Assembly (NCBI RefSeq): GCF_935822925.1
Contig: NZ_CAKXZS010000021.1
Location: forward strand, 1 to 45,681
DNA from: Mesorhizobium ventifaucium
GTDB taxonomy: Bacteria; Pseudomonadota; Alphaproteobacteria; Rhizobiales; Rhizobiaceae
Reading direction: 5' to 3'
Length of the DNA: 45,681 nt
Part shown: one piece after another, positions 1-9,222 of the stretch
How positions within the stretch are numbered: position 1 is the first letter of the stretch
How the letters are laid out: the number at the start of each line of letters is the position of its first letter
The notes under the pieces: model-generated
Database searches by the model: none
Told to the model about the DNA's origin: nothing
Seen by the model: only the letters and a program-made list of their open reading frames with translations
Position numbers and translations under genes: made by a program

Positions 1-26
1 ATGATGTGTGAATCCGATAGGTCTCT

Positions 27-70
27 ATACGGGGAGAAGTGTCCGGCAGGGCGATGAGGGGGCGGCGCCG
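27..70. repeat. Partial copy of a dispersed rhizobial repeat
   Basis: The stretch carries a GGGGAGAAGTGTCCGGCAGG core followed by a G-rich tail. I recognise this as one half of a short intergenic repeat common in Mesorhizobium-type genomes. The other half (a CTCCCCC/GGGGGAG hairpin) appears at about 981-1040 and 28700-28740. The piece lies downstream of the minus-strand oxygenase gene. Recognition is from memory of the motif, not from an alignment. Confidence 0.4.
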
Positions 71-130
71 ACTCCGACAACTGCCCCCCTTGGCACGAAG
101 TTGCTCGTCGCCTCCACGCAGGGAACACCT

Positions 131-874
131 TCACTTCGCGTCGTGAAAAATGATGCCGACGGTGTGGCGCAGGCCGGAGCGAAGCCGGCTGACGCCGTGC
201 CTGAGATTGACGCGGTAGCTGCCTTTGCTGCCCTGCACCGGACGACTGTGGACCGCGAAGGCGACGGCGTCGCCCTGACGCAGCGGCACCACCTCGGCGC
301 GGCTCTGCATGCGCGGGCGCTGTTCGGTCAGCACGAACTCGCCGCCGGTGAAATCCTTATCGGGTTCGGACAGCAGGATTGCCACCTGCAGCGGGAAGGC
401 AAGATCGCCGTAGAGATCCTGATGCAAGCAGTTGAAGTCGCCGGGCCCGTATTGCAGCAGGAGCGGCGTCGGCCGCGTCTGGCCCTGGTCGTGGCATTGC
501 TTGAGGAACGCGGCGTGTTCGTCCGGGTAGCGCTGCGCGATGTCCATGCGCTGGTTCCAGTCGTTGGCGACGGCGGCGAGGCGCTGATAGAGCGCGGTGC
601 GCAAGCCGCCAATCAGCTCGGGCAAGGGATAGCGGAAATAGCGGTACTCGCCCTTGCCGAAGCCGTGCCGCGCCATGTGGACATGGCTGCGGAAATGGCT
701 TTCGTCAGGATAGAGTCCGGCGATCTCCCGGCATTCTTGCGGTGTCAGCAGCTTTTCCATCACGGCGCAGCCATAGCCGCTCATCTCCTCGGCCAGTGCC
801 TGCCAATCATATCCGGCGACGCGCGCTTCCGCCGATCGGACCGCTGCCTTCGAACCTATCGAATGAATGGTCAT
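131..874 (-). CDS. 2OG-Fe(II) oxygenase family protein (prolyl hydroxylase-like fold)
   Basis: This 247-residue protein resembles the 2-oxoglutarate/Fe(II)-dependent oxygenases of the COG3826 type. The HQDLYGD segment supplies the His-x-Asp iron ligands, the distal His is probably in the VHSRPV segment, and the RVNLRHGVSR region is where the 2-oxoglutarate-binding Arg would sit. The frame is open further upstream, but the ATG at 874 is preceded by AGGAGG at good spacing and the upstream extension is low-complexity, so I start there. It is expected to be a soluble cytoplasmic enzyme. The substrate cannot be told from sequence; protein or small-molecule hydroxylation are both possible. It stands alone: the region upstream holds a repeat and the next gene is divergent. 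Confidence 0.75.
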   Translation of the reverse strand: MTIHSIGSKAAVRSAEARVAGYDWQALAEEMSGYGCAVMEKLLTPQECREIAGLYPDESHFRSHVHMARHGFGKGEYRYFRYPLPELIGGLRTALYQRLAAVANDWNQRMDIAQRYPDEHAAFLKQCHDQGQTRPTPLLLQYGPGDFNCLHQDLYGDLAFPLQVAILLSEPDKDFTGGEFVLTEQRPRMQSRAEVVPLRQGDAVAFAVHSRPVQGSKGSYRVNLRHGVSRLRSGLRHTVGIIFHDAK

Positions 875-1251
875 GGCCTTGCCTCCTCTGGCTTCAAACG
901 CTTGTGCCATCAGATGGGTGAGACAGCGCGTGCAAACCACCCGTTTCATGCCAATGGATGTTGTGGCGGAGAACGGGGCGTTGAAGCTGCCGATCTCCCC
1001 CCTTGCGGGGGAGATTCGCCAATCGCCATTGAGAGAGGGGGAGCCGCGCTCTTCGAAGACCACCTCTCCGGCCCGGTCGCCTCTGGGAGACAAGGCAGAA
1101 GCCGCCGCGACAAAAACCGTTGCGCGTCTCTCCCCGTTCGTCGGCCGAACAAGAGCTAACGGAAAAATTAGACATTCTTGGCAATGTTAACCCCGCCTGC
1201 CCGAATGAAGGTGAGGCGACGGCTGGCCCATCGAGAAGAAAAGGATTGCGC
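875..1251. other. Intergenic region with dispersed palindromic repeat
   Basis: No convincing gene lies here; the open frames on both strands are extensions or shadows. Between 981 and 1040 is a copy of the rhizobial repeat. Its hairpin has arms ATCTCCCCC (993-1001) and GGGGGAGAT (1007-1015) around a 5-base loop, followed by a G-rich tail. The region separates two divergent genes, so promoters for both should lie here, but I see no clear -35/-10 pair. Confidence 0.5.
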
Positions 1252-1782
1252 ATGTCATCCTTGCTCAACACGGGATTTTCATCGCTTAGGCGCAGTCTGA
1301 TCATGGTGGCAGTCTTGGCGCTTGGCGTCCTGCCGGCCAGGGCGTTGGAGCCCGCTGACCTCCCGGAATCGCCAGACACTGTGGCCTTCAATGTTAAAAA
1401 CAACGGCAAGTCGGTCCCAGTCACGTTGCGACAGCTGGAAAAGCTTGGTCTCTACCGGGTCACCACCCCAAGTCCATTTGAAAAGGGGCAGCTTACATTT
1501 GAGGGCGTCCTGTTCCGCGATGTGCTCAAGCTCGTTGGATTGGAAGGCGAGGATTCCGTTGTTCTGCGGGCGGTGGACGAATATGTGCAGATAATTCCGC
1601 GCGAAGATTGGACGGAAGGTCCTCTCCTGCTTGCCACCCGCCAGAACGGAAAATTGCTGACCCGGCGCACGCAAGGTCCGACCCGGCTGGTCTATCCGCT
1701 CAACGACCACCCGGCCTTCGATACGCCGATCCACAAACCACGGTGGGTCTGGCTGATCAAGACGCTCGAGCCTGGCGACTGA
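1252..1782 (+). CDS. Exported molybdopterin-binding-fold (sulfite-oxidase-like) protein
   Basis: A 176-residue protein that begins with a signal peptide: a basic stretch at about residues 12-14, a hydrophobic run about 16-25, and probable cleavage near PARALE. The rest resembles the short predicted periplasmic proteins of COG3915, which keep the oxidoreductase molybdopterin-binding fold but are far smaller than YedY/MsrP. The motif GVLFRDVLKLVGL is typical of that fold. I see no cysteine in the mature part, so the Mo-ligating Cys of true sulfite oxidases is missing and the protein may act as a binding or sensor partner. The start is the ATG at 1252 after an AGAAGAAAAGGA ribosome site. The GGDEF-EAL gene follows after 12 bases, so the two were probably one operon. 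Confidence 0.65.
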   Translation: MSSLLNTGFSSLRRSLIMVAVLALGVLPARALEPADLPESPDTVAFNVKNNGKSVPVTLRQLEKLGLYRVTTPSPFEKGQLTFEGVLFRDVLKLVGLEGEDSVVLRAVDEYVQIIPREDWTEGPLLLATRQNGKLLTRRTQGPTRLVYPLNDHPAFDTPIHKPRWVWLIKTLEPGD

Positions 1783-1794
1783 TCGAGCTCCGGC

Positions 1795-3775
1795 GTGGCT
1801 CGAATGGCACGCTTTGGATCGAGAGGCTGGCGCGTTCCCGTCACCTACGGGACCGCCATTGCGGCTGCAGCAGCCAGTTCTACGGTCCTGATCACCGTAT
1901 TGTTTCTCAGCCTCAGCAAGATCGAATATTCGTTGCCGCGGTTCGGCTTTTTCGCCATCCGCGAGTTCCACATTGCAATACGCGATGTGACCCACCTCAG
2001 GGACATGACCTCGCTCGCCCAGGCCGCCCCCGGCTCTGCAGACAGCCTTGAGCAGTTATCGGCGGCGAACGACCTGGTCTACATCCGTTTCAAGCGGATC
2101 GACGGCACCGGGACAGCGAGCGAGATTCCCGCCTACGCAGGTATCGTTCCGCGTGTCGTTGACGCGGTGACGCGGCTTGATGCCATGATTGCGGCCGGGC
2201 CGCCCCTCGACGAAAATCTATTGAAGGAAATGGGGCTGGAACTCGAGTATCTCGTAGCGAGGATGAACGACGAATATTAAAAATATGGAGATGAGATCAA
2301 CGTGGATCTCTATTCGGCGGAAAAAAGCCTGAAGAGATTCAATTACCAGATTGCATTCGCACTGGCGGTCTTGTCGCTGCTGGCGATCGGAACTGCGGTA
2401 TTGCTTATCGGCCGTCGGGAAACGATAAGGAAACTGGAGTTTCTGGCCTAGCGCGACGCGACGACGGAATTGAAGAACCGTGCCTGGATGTCAGCCAACA
2501 GGGATGTGATGCTGGACCGGGCAAGGCTGGCCGGCAAGCAACTCCGACTTTTCCTGATAGATTTGGATCATTTCAAGAGCGTGAACGATACGTTCGGTCA
2601 TCACGTCGGTGATGCTGCTGAAAGCCGTCGCCGAAATCCTGCAGTCGGTCGAACGGCCGGACGAAGTGGTCGCCATCCGTCTGGGCGGCGACGAGTTTGC
2701 CGTCATGGCGATCGGGGACCGGCGCGCGGCAGCCGATGCTCTCGGAAATCGGCTTCGCGAGCAATTGAACCGGTTTGCCGAACTCGCGGGGCACCACGTG
2801 CGTATGGGAGCCAGTATCGGCATGGCATGTTTCCCCGAACATGGTTCGGATATTTCCACGCTGTTGCGCAACGCAGATAGCGCTCTTTATGTCGCCAAAG
2901 CGGAAGGACGCTCTGGCTTCGTGACGTTCTCGCCTGCAATCCTCAATCAGTTCGATATGCAGCTCGGCGAAGAAGCTGGGATCAAGCGTGCGCTTAACTG
3001 CGACGAGTTCTTTCTGGTTTGGCAACCGCAGTTCGAGCTGGCAACCGGCCGCATGATCGGCGCCGAGGCGCTCGTGCGCTGGCGCGACCCCGCTTCGGGC
3101 GCGATTCGTCTGCCGATGTCATTTATTCCAGTTGCCGAACGAAGCGACCTGATACTGGAAGTCGACAAGGTTGTGCTGAGCAAGGCTTGCCTGCAGGCAG
3201 CTCGATGGGCGCCTGTTTCTGCCGATGATTTCGTTTGCTCGGTCAATCTTTCGGGCAAAAGCCTTCAGAACGATGCGTACTTCGCGCACCTTGTTCTGGT
3301 GCTGCAACAAACAGGATTGCCGCCCTCCCGCCTGCAACTGGAAATAACGGAAGGGGTGCTTATCCAGAACAGCCGAAGCGCCTTGAACATGCTGACGGAA
3401 ATTCGAAATATCGGCGTCGGTCTGGCACTCGACGATTTTGGATCCGGCTATTCAAGTTTCGGCTACCTTGCCGATTTCAACCTCGATCGGCTGAAGATCG
3501 ACCGATCGTTCTTGAGCGGTCTGGAAGGGTCGAAGAAAAAACAGAACATTGTTAGCGGCATTATAGCGCTGGCCAATTCCCTCGGCTTGACCGTTCTGGC
3601 AGAGGGGGTGGAAAATGAAGCGCAGCTTGATTTCCTGATCGCCGAGCGTTGTCACAGCGCTCAAGGATTTTTCATGTCACAGCCCATCGAAGAAAATCTG
3701 CTGACGAACCACCTGGCCGCGAGGCAAGGCAGGATGAAAGATACGGACAAGTTCAGGCTGGGCATTTCTGCGTAG
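1795..3775 (+). pseudogene. Disrupted membrane GGDEF-EAL cyclic-di-GMP protein
   Basis: One former gene is broken three times. The N-terminal part (start GTG 1795 or ATG 1804) has a transmembrane helix and a periplasmic-type sensor segment, and ends at TAA 2278-2280. The same frame continues with a second hydrophobic helix and meets TAG at 2449-2451, just before the LKNR segment that opens GGDEF domains. A frame change at about 2610-2620, inside VGDA/LKAVAEIL, moves the rest to another frame. The remaining 3' part (2609-3775) keeps an intact GGDEF motif and a full EAL domain: AEALVRW, EITEGVLI, DDFGSGYS, KIDRSF and AEGVEN. The EAL half could still be made from GTG 2609 or ATG 2612, as a phosphodiesterase without sensor. 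The intact motifs suggest recent decay or sequencing errors. Confidence 0.75.
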
Positions 3776-4042
3776 TACTACAGTTGCAGATGGGAGCATT
3801 TGCATCCAGGTCGGATCGCCTGGCGTCGCAGGAATGCGGATGAAACCAAATAGATTGCGCGGGATTCCCAATTCAATTCGAACGCACCCCGCTCTGCTCT
3901 AGAACGAAGTGGGCTTTGAGCAGTTGCATCGACGGCTCTTGCGGCTGCCGCGCCCGTCGCAAACCGCCGTTCGACTAGATCGACGTGCGAAACGAAATGT
4001 CGAACGAGCAGCTCCGCCCTGAATTGCGTCAGACGCGCAATC
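3776..4042. other. Intergenic stretch, no feature seen
   Basis: The region lies between the convergent ends of the EAL gene and the small 88-residue gene. A minus-strand frame is open but has no ribosome site of its own and an unconvincing composition. No hairpin followed by a T-run was found. Confidence 0.4.
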
Positions 4043-4309
4043 CTATGCGAACAGGCCGACTGCTCGATCGTAAAAATGGTCGAGGGCGCAGCGCCTGGCG
4101 GCAATCCGGGCGGCTTGAAGCAATTCCTCGCGACCCGAGGCGCCGTCCTTGTAGGTTGCGATGACCACGCGCGCGATCATTTCGGCGTCCTCGTTGTCGA
4201 GTTCCGCCTCGCCGGACCGCAAAGTTTCCCGAACCACATCCCTCAAGAGATCCAGTTCAATGGTTGAAAAGACGCCCATTTGGGGCGCGGATATGCACTC
4301 CACTGCCAT
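4043..4309 (-). CDS. Small conserved hypothetical protein (88 aa)
   Basis: An acidic-to-basic helical protein of 88 residues that I do not recognise as a named family. The ATG at 4309 is preceded by an excellent GGAGGGAGGAATTC ribosome site, and codon use is ordinary for the window, which makes it a real gene. The sequence is predicted almost entirely helical (ELDLLRDVVRETL; EDAEMIARVVIATY; ELLQAARIAARRCAL). Similar small helical proteins recur in rhizobia without assigned function. It is a single gene, convergent with the EAL gene and divergent from the membrane protein at 4461. Confidence 0.65.
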   Translation of the reverse strand: MAVECISAPQMGVFSTIELDLLRDVVRETLRSGEAELDNEDAEMIARVVIATYKDGASGREELLQAARIAARRCALDHFYDRAVGLFA

Positions 4310-4460
4310 CTGAATTCCTCCCTCCGTGACGATATCAAAGACGCGAGAGATTACAACTAAAGTATTAGGCGAGCACGCGCTTCGGATCGCCCGTAGGCGT
4401 TGAAACGGAATGGTATTAGGCTGCGCGGTCTGGGGCTTCAGGGACGCGGCAAAGGAAAGA

Positions 4461-5396
4461 ATGGATTTCAGTTCAGGGCAAGGCTATTTCCTCATCGGCG
4501 GCCTCATCCTGGTCGGTGCCGGGCTGCTGATCCTTTCGCTGATCGTCAATGTTCGTGTGGCACACAGCGTGCGCCACGACATGCGCCATCGTGAAAAGCT
4601 GCTGGAATACTATCGAAACATCTTTTCTCAGCTTGGGGTGATCCTGATCGGAATTGGCGTTTCCCTGTTCATCTTCTTTTTTCAGCAGAATTATCAGGAC
4701 CAGCGCAAACGCGAAACGGAGCTCCAGCTGGTTCTCGCCAAACTGGCCGCGCGCATTGCTCGCGGCGCCGCCGTCGTCGAATACCTTGGCGAATTCGATG
4801 CGCTGCTGGATGATGGCGGGCCCTATATAAGCCCGGAACTCGGTGGAACGAATGACGCGATCAGCGCGCACGGGGCGGAACTCGGCAAGCAGGTCGCGGA
4901 GATCCTTTTGGTTGAGCGCGATGTTGAGGTTCAAGGGTTCGAGATCCTGAACCTATCGCGCGATTTCGAAGCATCGTTCGTCGTCAACGAACTCGATCCC
5001 GCGCTGTGGTTCAACATCGTCCGGGATGAGAGCGAGATCCAATATGCCACCACTCAGCTCGCCCTCGACTACAAAGACCTGCAGGATGCGATCGGCGGCG
5101 AGCCGATCGCGGTTGCGATCGCAAATCCTGAAAAGGAGGCAAAGATCAAGCAGGAGGTGCTCGACATCCTTTATGATGCTGACCTCTTGCGCCAGCGCAG
5201 CAGAAGACTTCTCGGCCGTGCGTGCTGGCTTTTCAGCAAGGGGCGCAGCTTCGTCAAGCTTGGACCGGTCGACGAGATCGAGGCCGATGCCAGGTCGCAC
5301 CAGGAATGGATCGATCGGTCGAAACGCTTCCTGACGCGGTTGAAGTCGGGAAGCGGCGATTGTTTCAAATTGCTCCAGTTCAACCCGGCGCCCTGA
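4461..5396 (+). CDS. Hypothetical two-helix membrane protein
   Basis: A 311-residue protein with two transmembrane helices near the N-terminus: about residues 10-32 (YFLIGGLILVGAGLLILSLI) and about 56-75 (LGVILIGIGVSLFIFFF). A long, charged, mostly helical soluble part of about 235 residues follows. The ATG at 4461 sits after AAAGGAAAG and gives a short cytoplasmic N-terminus; an upstream start at 4410 is possible but has no ribosome site. No catalytic motif is visible. The layout (helical hairpin anchor plus helical domain) is like small sensory or scaffold membrane proteins. It is probably transcribed alone. Confidence 0.6.
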   Translation: MDFSSGQGYFLIGGLILVGAGLLILSLIVNVRVAHSVRHDMRHREKLLEYYRNIFSQLGVILIGIGVSLFIFFFQQNYQDQRKRETELQLVLAKLAARIARGAAVVEYLGEFDALLDDGGPYISPELGGTNDAISAHGAELGKQVAEILLVERDVEVQGFEILNLSRDFEASFVVNELDPALWFNIVRDESEIQYATTQLALDYKDLQDAIGGEPIAVAIANPEKEAKIKQEVLDILYDADLLRQRSRRLLGRACWLFSKGRSFVKLGPVDEIEADARSHQEWIDRSKRFLTRLKSGSGDCFKLLQFNPAP

Positions 5397-5606
5397 ATTG
5401 AGAACGCGCCGGCAAAAGGCCCGCCGCCCCGCCGCTCCAGGACTCAGACTCAGCAGCTGGCTGCCGCCGCTGGCCGATATGGCGGTGGAATGTTGCCATT
5501 TGTCTTGCGGCGCCTGGCCCAATCGCTGCTCATGCAGAACCGGATGACCATTCCGATCCAAGGCTCTATAACAGGCCGACAGAATTGCGATGATCAAGGG
5601 GAGACG

Positions 5607-6467
5607 ATGCGCTACATACGTCCGCTTTCAATGGAAGATGCCGTCGGCCAGTTGGCCAGTTCGCCTGGCACCGCCGCCATTCTCGCCGGAGGCAGCGACC
5701 TCCTGGTGAGAATGAAAGGCGGCTTTATCGAGCCCGACCTGATCGTCGACATCAAGGCGATCGACGGACTGGGCGAAATCAGGGAAACGGCGGAGGGCTT
5801 CATCATCGGTGCTGCGGTCTCCTGCGCCCTGATGGGAGAGAGCGCGGCCTTGAAGAGGGAATGGCCGGGCGTGGTCGAAGCGGCCAAGCTGATCGGCTCC
5901 AAGCAGGTACAGGGACGCTGCACCATCGTCGGCAATCTTTGCAACGCCTCGCCGGCAGCCGACAGCGTGCCGGCGCTGGTAGCCGCCGGCGCCATGGCAT
6001 TGATAGCCGGGCCAGGAGGCAGGCGCACCGCCGCGGTAGAGGCAGTGCCGACCGGGCCGGGCAAGACGTCGCTCGCCAAGGGCGAGATCATCGAGGCGAT
6101 CCTGCTCGACAGGCGCGCGCCGCGCTCCGGCGATGCCTATCTGCGTTTCATTCCACGCACGGAGATGGACATCGCCGTGGTCAGCGCCGGGGTGAACCTG
6201 ACGCTCGATGAACAAGGTGTCGTCAAATCGGCCCGCGTGGCACTAGGCGCCGTGGCGCCGACGGTGCTGCTGGTGGAAGAGGCGGCCGAGGCCCTGATCG
6301 GCAGGAAACTGGACGAAGCAGCACTTGAGCGGCTCGCCAAGGTCTGCTCGGGGGCCTGCCGCCCCATCGACGACAAGCGGGGCACCGTCGAATTCAGAAG
6401 AAAAGTTGCGGGTGTGCTGGCCAGGCGGGCCGCCACGACCGCCTATGCGCGAGCAGGAGGCAAATGA
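5607..6467 (+). CDS. Molybdenum hydroxylase, FAD-binding subunit (CoxM/XdhA-like)
   Basis: This 286-residue protein is the medium, FAD-binding subunit of a xanthine dehydrogenase/CO dehydrogenase-family enzyme. It passes electrons from the Fe-S subunit to FAD. Seen in the sequence: the N-terminal FAD-loop motif AILAGGSDLL (about residues 23-32) and the second FAD motif TIVGNLCNASPAAD (about 110-123), which together bind the cofactor, then the CO_deh_flav_C domain to the end. The ATG at 5607 follows CAAGGGGAG. It is the first gene of a tight operon: the next gene overlaps its stop. The substrate of the enzyme is not fixed by this subunit. Confidence 0.88.
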   Translation: MRYIRPLSMEDAVGQLASSPGTAAILAGGSDLLVRMKGGFIEPDLIVDIKAIDGLGEIRETAEGFIIGAAVSCALMGESAALKREWPGVVEAAKLIGSKQVQGRCTIVGNLCNASPAADSVPALVAAGAMALIAGPGGRRTAAVEAVPTGPGKTSLAKGEIIEAILLDRRAPRSGDAYLRFIPRTEMDIAVVSAGVNLTLDEQGVVKSARVALGAVAPTVLLVEEAAEALIGRKLDEAALERLAKVCSGACRPIDDKRGTVEFRRKVAGVLARRAATTAYARAGGK

Positions 6468-6943
6468 TGGCTGGTGTAGCAGTTTCAACGACAATCAACG
6501 GCGACAATGTCGAGTACCTTTGCCAGCCGGACGAGACGCTGCTCGACGTGCTGCGCGACCGCCTCGGGCTGACCGGCGCCAAGGAAGGCTGCGGCACCGG
6601 CGACTGCGGCGCCTGCAGCATCATCCTCGACGACCGGCTGGTGTGCTCATGCCTGGTGCTTGGCGCGGAGGCCGAAGGCCGGCGCGTCGAAACCATCGAG
6701 GGCATGGCGCATGGCGACAGGCTGCATCCGCTGCAGCAGAAGTTCCTCGAGCACGCAGCGCTGCAATGCGGCGTCTGCACGCCGGGCTTCCTGATCGCGG
6801 CCAAGGACCTGTTGGCCAAGAACCCCGACCCGACCGAGGAGGAAATCCGCTTCGGCCTCGCTGGGAACCTCTGCCGCTGTACCGGCTATGACAAGATCGT
6901 GCGCGCCGTCCAGGACGCGGCAAGTGTGATGAAGGGAGCATGA
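6467..6943 (+). CDS. Molybdenum hydroxylase, 2Fe-2S subunit (CoxS/XdhC-like)
   Basis: A protein of 158 residues, the small iron-sulfur subunit. The N-terminal ferredoxin-like domain has the GCGTGDCGAC cluster motif with a further Cys in VCSCLV. The C-terminal helical domain has the paired motifs CGVCTPGF and LCRCTGY. These eight cysteines hold two [2Fe-2S] clusters that link the Mo site to FAD. Two ATGs lie side by side (6464 and 6467); the second is better spaced from AGGAGG at 6455-6460, and its start overlaps the TGA of the FAD subunit. It overlaps the Mo subunit gene by four bases. Length and motifs are those of the family, with nothing missing. Confidence 0.9.
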   Translation: MAGVAVSTTINGDNVEYLCQPDETLLDVLRDRLGLTGAKEGCGTGDCGACSIILDDRLVCSCLVLGAEAEGRRVETIEGMAHGDRLHPLQQKFLEHAALQCGVCTPGFLIAAKDLLAKNPDPTEEEIRFGLAGNLCRCTGYDKIVRAVQDAASVMKGA

Positions 6944-9222
6944 CGATGAACTTCGATCCGCGCTATTCCGGACGCAATTTCACCTCCGTCGGCACGCGTC
7001 CCCTCCGCCCCGACGGCGTCGACAAGGTCACGGGCCGCGCGCGCTATGGCGCGGACTTCAATATGGCCGGCCAACTGGTCGGGCGTGTTCTGAGAAGCCC
7101 GCACGCGCACGCCACGATCAGGAGAATCGACACCTCGAAGGCGGAGAAGCTCGCCGGCGTGAAGGCGGTGATCACCGCGGCCGACCTGCCCGACCTCACC
7201 GACGGCGATGCTGCCATGTACGACATCCTCGATAACTGCATGGCGCGCGAGAAGGCGCTCTATGACGGTCATGCCGTGGCCGCAGTCGCAGCGGTCGATG
7301 CTCGGACGGCGAGGCAGGCGCTGAAGCTGATCGAGGTCGACTATGAGGTGCTGCCGCACGTGACCGATGTCGACGAGGCGATGAAGCACACGGCACCGCT
7401 GCTCAACGACGCCATCTTTACCGAGGGCCTCGAGGAAAAGCCCGCCAAGCCGTCCAACGTCACCAAACGCACCCAGTTTGGCCATGGCGACATCCATGAA
7501 GGTTTCGGCCGGGCCGACTTCGTCGTCGAACGCTCCTTCAAGACCGAGCAGACGCACCAGGGCTATATCGAGCCGCATGCCTGCGTGGCCAATGTCAGCT
7601 CCGACGGCACCGCCGACCTCTGGGTCTGCACGCAAGGCCATTTCGTCTATCGCCAGCATTGCGCCCAACTGCTTGGCATGGAAGCCTCGAAGCTGCGCGT
7701 CACCTCGTCGGAGATCGGCGGCGGTTTCGGCGGCAAGACGCATGTCTGGGCCGAGCCGGTGGCGCTGGCGCTGTCGCGCAAGGCCGGACGGCCGGTGAAG
7801 CTGGTGATGACGCGCGACGAGGTGTTTCGCGCCTCCGGCCCGACCAGCGCCACCTCGATCGACGTCAGAATCGGCGCCCGCAAGGACGGCACGATCACCG
7901 CGGCCGAGGCGACGCTGCGCTATTCCTGCGGCCCTTATGCCGGCATGTGGGCTGAGATCGGCGCCATGACGGCGTTCGCCTGCTATCGGCTCGAGAACGT
8001 CAGGACGGTTGGCTACGAAGTTCTGGTCAACCGGCCGAAGACGGCGGCCTATCGCGCGCCGTCGGCGCCGATGGCGGCGTTTGCGGTGGAAAGCGCGATC
8101 GACGAGCTGGCCAAGGAGATCGGCATGGATCCGGTCGAGTTCCGGATCAGGAACGCCGCCCAGGAAGGCACCAGATCGTCCTACGGCCCGGTATACGGCC
8201 CGATCGGCATCGGCCCGACGCTGGAAGCGGCGAAGAACCATCCGCACATGAAGGCGCCGCTGGGCAAGAACCAGGGCCGCGGCATGGCTTGCGGCTTCTG
8301 GTTCAACTTCGGCGGCCAGACCTGCACCGACCTCAACATCGGCATGGACGGCTCGGTCTCGCTTGCCGTCGGTACGGTCGATGTGGGTGGTTCCCGCGCG
8401 TCGCTGTCGCTGGTGGCGGCGGAGGAGCTCGGCATCGCCTATGAGCAGGTCAAGGCGGTGGTGGCCGACACCTCCAGCCTCGGCTACAACGACATGACGG
8501 ACGGCAGCCGCGGCACCTTCTCCTCCTCGATGGCAACGATCTCGGCCGCCCGCAACGCCATCAAGATCCTGCGCGAACGCGCCGCCCAGATGTGGGACAT
8601 TCCCATCGACGACGTAGTCTGGGAAAAAGGCCACGCCATCGCCAAAGGCGAGAAGTACGGCAACCTTGCGGCGCTGTCCCTAAGGGAGATCGCGGCCGCG
8701 TCAGGCAAGACGGGCGGACCGATCGCCGGCCACAGCGAGCTCGTAGCCGATGGCGCCGGCGTCTCCTTCGCCACCCATATCTGCGATATCGAGGTCGATC
8801 CGGAGACGGGCGCGACCCGGGTCCTGCGCTACACAGTCGTGCAAGATGCCGGCAAGGCGGTGCACCCGACCTATGTCGAGGGGCAGTACCAGGGGGGTGC
8901 TGCGCAAGGCATCGGCTGGGCGCTCAACGAAGAGTACGTCTACGGCAAGGACGGGCGGCTGCAGAACCCCGGCTTCCTCGACTACCGCATCCCGGTCTGC
9001 TCCGACCTGCCGATGATCGACACACAGATCCTGGAGATCCCCAATCCCAACCATCCTTATGGGGTGCGTGGCGTCGGCGAGACCTCGATCGTGCCGCCGC
9101 TGGCGGCGATCGCCAATGCGGTGTCGAACGCCGCGGGCGTGCGGATGACGCATATCCCGATGTCGCCGCCGCGGATTCTCGCGGCGATCGAGGCGGAACG
9201 GGGAGGCCGATGGTCGAAGTAA
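6940..9222 (+). CDS. Molybdenum hydroxylase, large Mo-cofactor subunit (CoxL/XdhB-like)
   Basis: A 760-residue catalytic subunit with the aldehyde oxidase/xanthine dehydrogenase a/b-hammerhead domain (about residues 20-140) and the molybdopterin-binding domains (about 160-750). Visible motifs are EIGGGFGGKTH for cofactor binding and GVRGVGETS near the C-terminus, whose Glu is the conserved active-site base. The loop that in true aerobic CO dehydrogenase reads AYxCSFR is AYRAPSAPM here, so this is not form I CO dehydrogenase; an aldehyde, purine or N-heterocycle substrate is more likely. The start ATG at 6940 overlaps the upstream stop as ATGA and follows GAAGGGAG. A long open frame on the opposite strand is only a mirror of this gene. 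Confidence 0.9.
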   Translation: MTMNFDPRYSGRNFTSVGTRPLRPDGVDKVTGRARYGADFNMAGQLVGRVLRSPHAHATIRRIDTSKAEKLAGVKAVITAADLPDLTDGDAAMYDILDNCMAREKALYDGHAVAAVAAVDARTARQALKLIEVDYEVLPHVTDVDEAMKHTAPLLNDAIFTEGLEEKPAKPSNVTKRTQFGHGDIHEGFGRADFVVERSFKTEQTHQGYIEPHACVANVSSDGTADLWVCTQGHFVYRQHCAQLLGMEASKLRVTSSEIGGGFGGKTHVWAEPVALALSRKAGRPVKLVMTRDEVFRASGPTSATSIDVRIGARKDGTITAAEATLRYSCGPYAGMWAEIGAMTAFACYRLENVRTVGYEVLVNRPKTAAYRAPSAPMAAFAVESAIDELAKEIGMDPVEFRIRNAAQEGTRSSYGPVYGPIGIGPTLEAAKNHPHMKAPLGKNQGRGMACGFWFNFGGQTCTDLNIGMDGSVSLAVGTVDVGGSRASLSLVAAEELGIAYEQVKAVVADTSSLGYNDMTDGSRGTFSSSMATISAARNAIKILRERAAQMWDIPIDDVVWEKGHAIAKGEKYGNLAALSLREIAAASGKTGGPIAGHSELVADGAGVSFATHICDIEVDPETGATRVLRYTVVQDAGKAVHPTYVEGQYQGGAAQGIGWALNEEYVYGKDGRLQNPGFLDYRIPVCSDLPMIDTQILEIPNPNHPYGVRGVGETSIVPPLAAIANAVSNAAGVRMTHIPMSPPRILAAIEAERGGRWSK

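Noticed and set aside
8..1159. Open frame of 383 codons on the plus strand
   Set aside because: It runs opposite to the 2OG-Fe(II) oxygenase, has no family resemblance, and passes through a dispersed repeat.
6886..8634. Open frame of 582 codons on the minus strand
   Set aside because: It is the mirror of the molybdenum hydroxylase genes. Its product is a low-complexity His/Arg/Gly/Ala-rich sequence, it has no ribosome site, and the plus strand codes for a clear enzyme.
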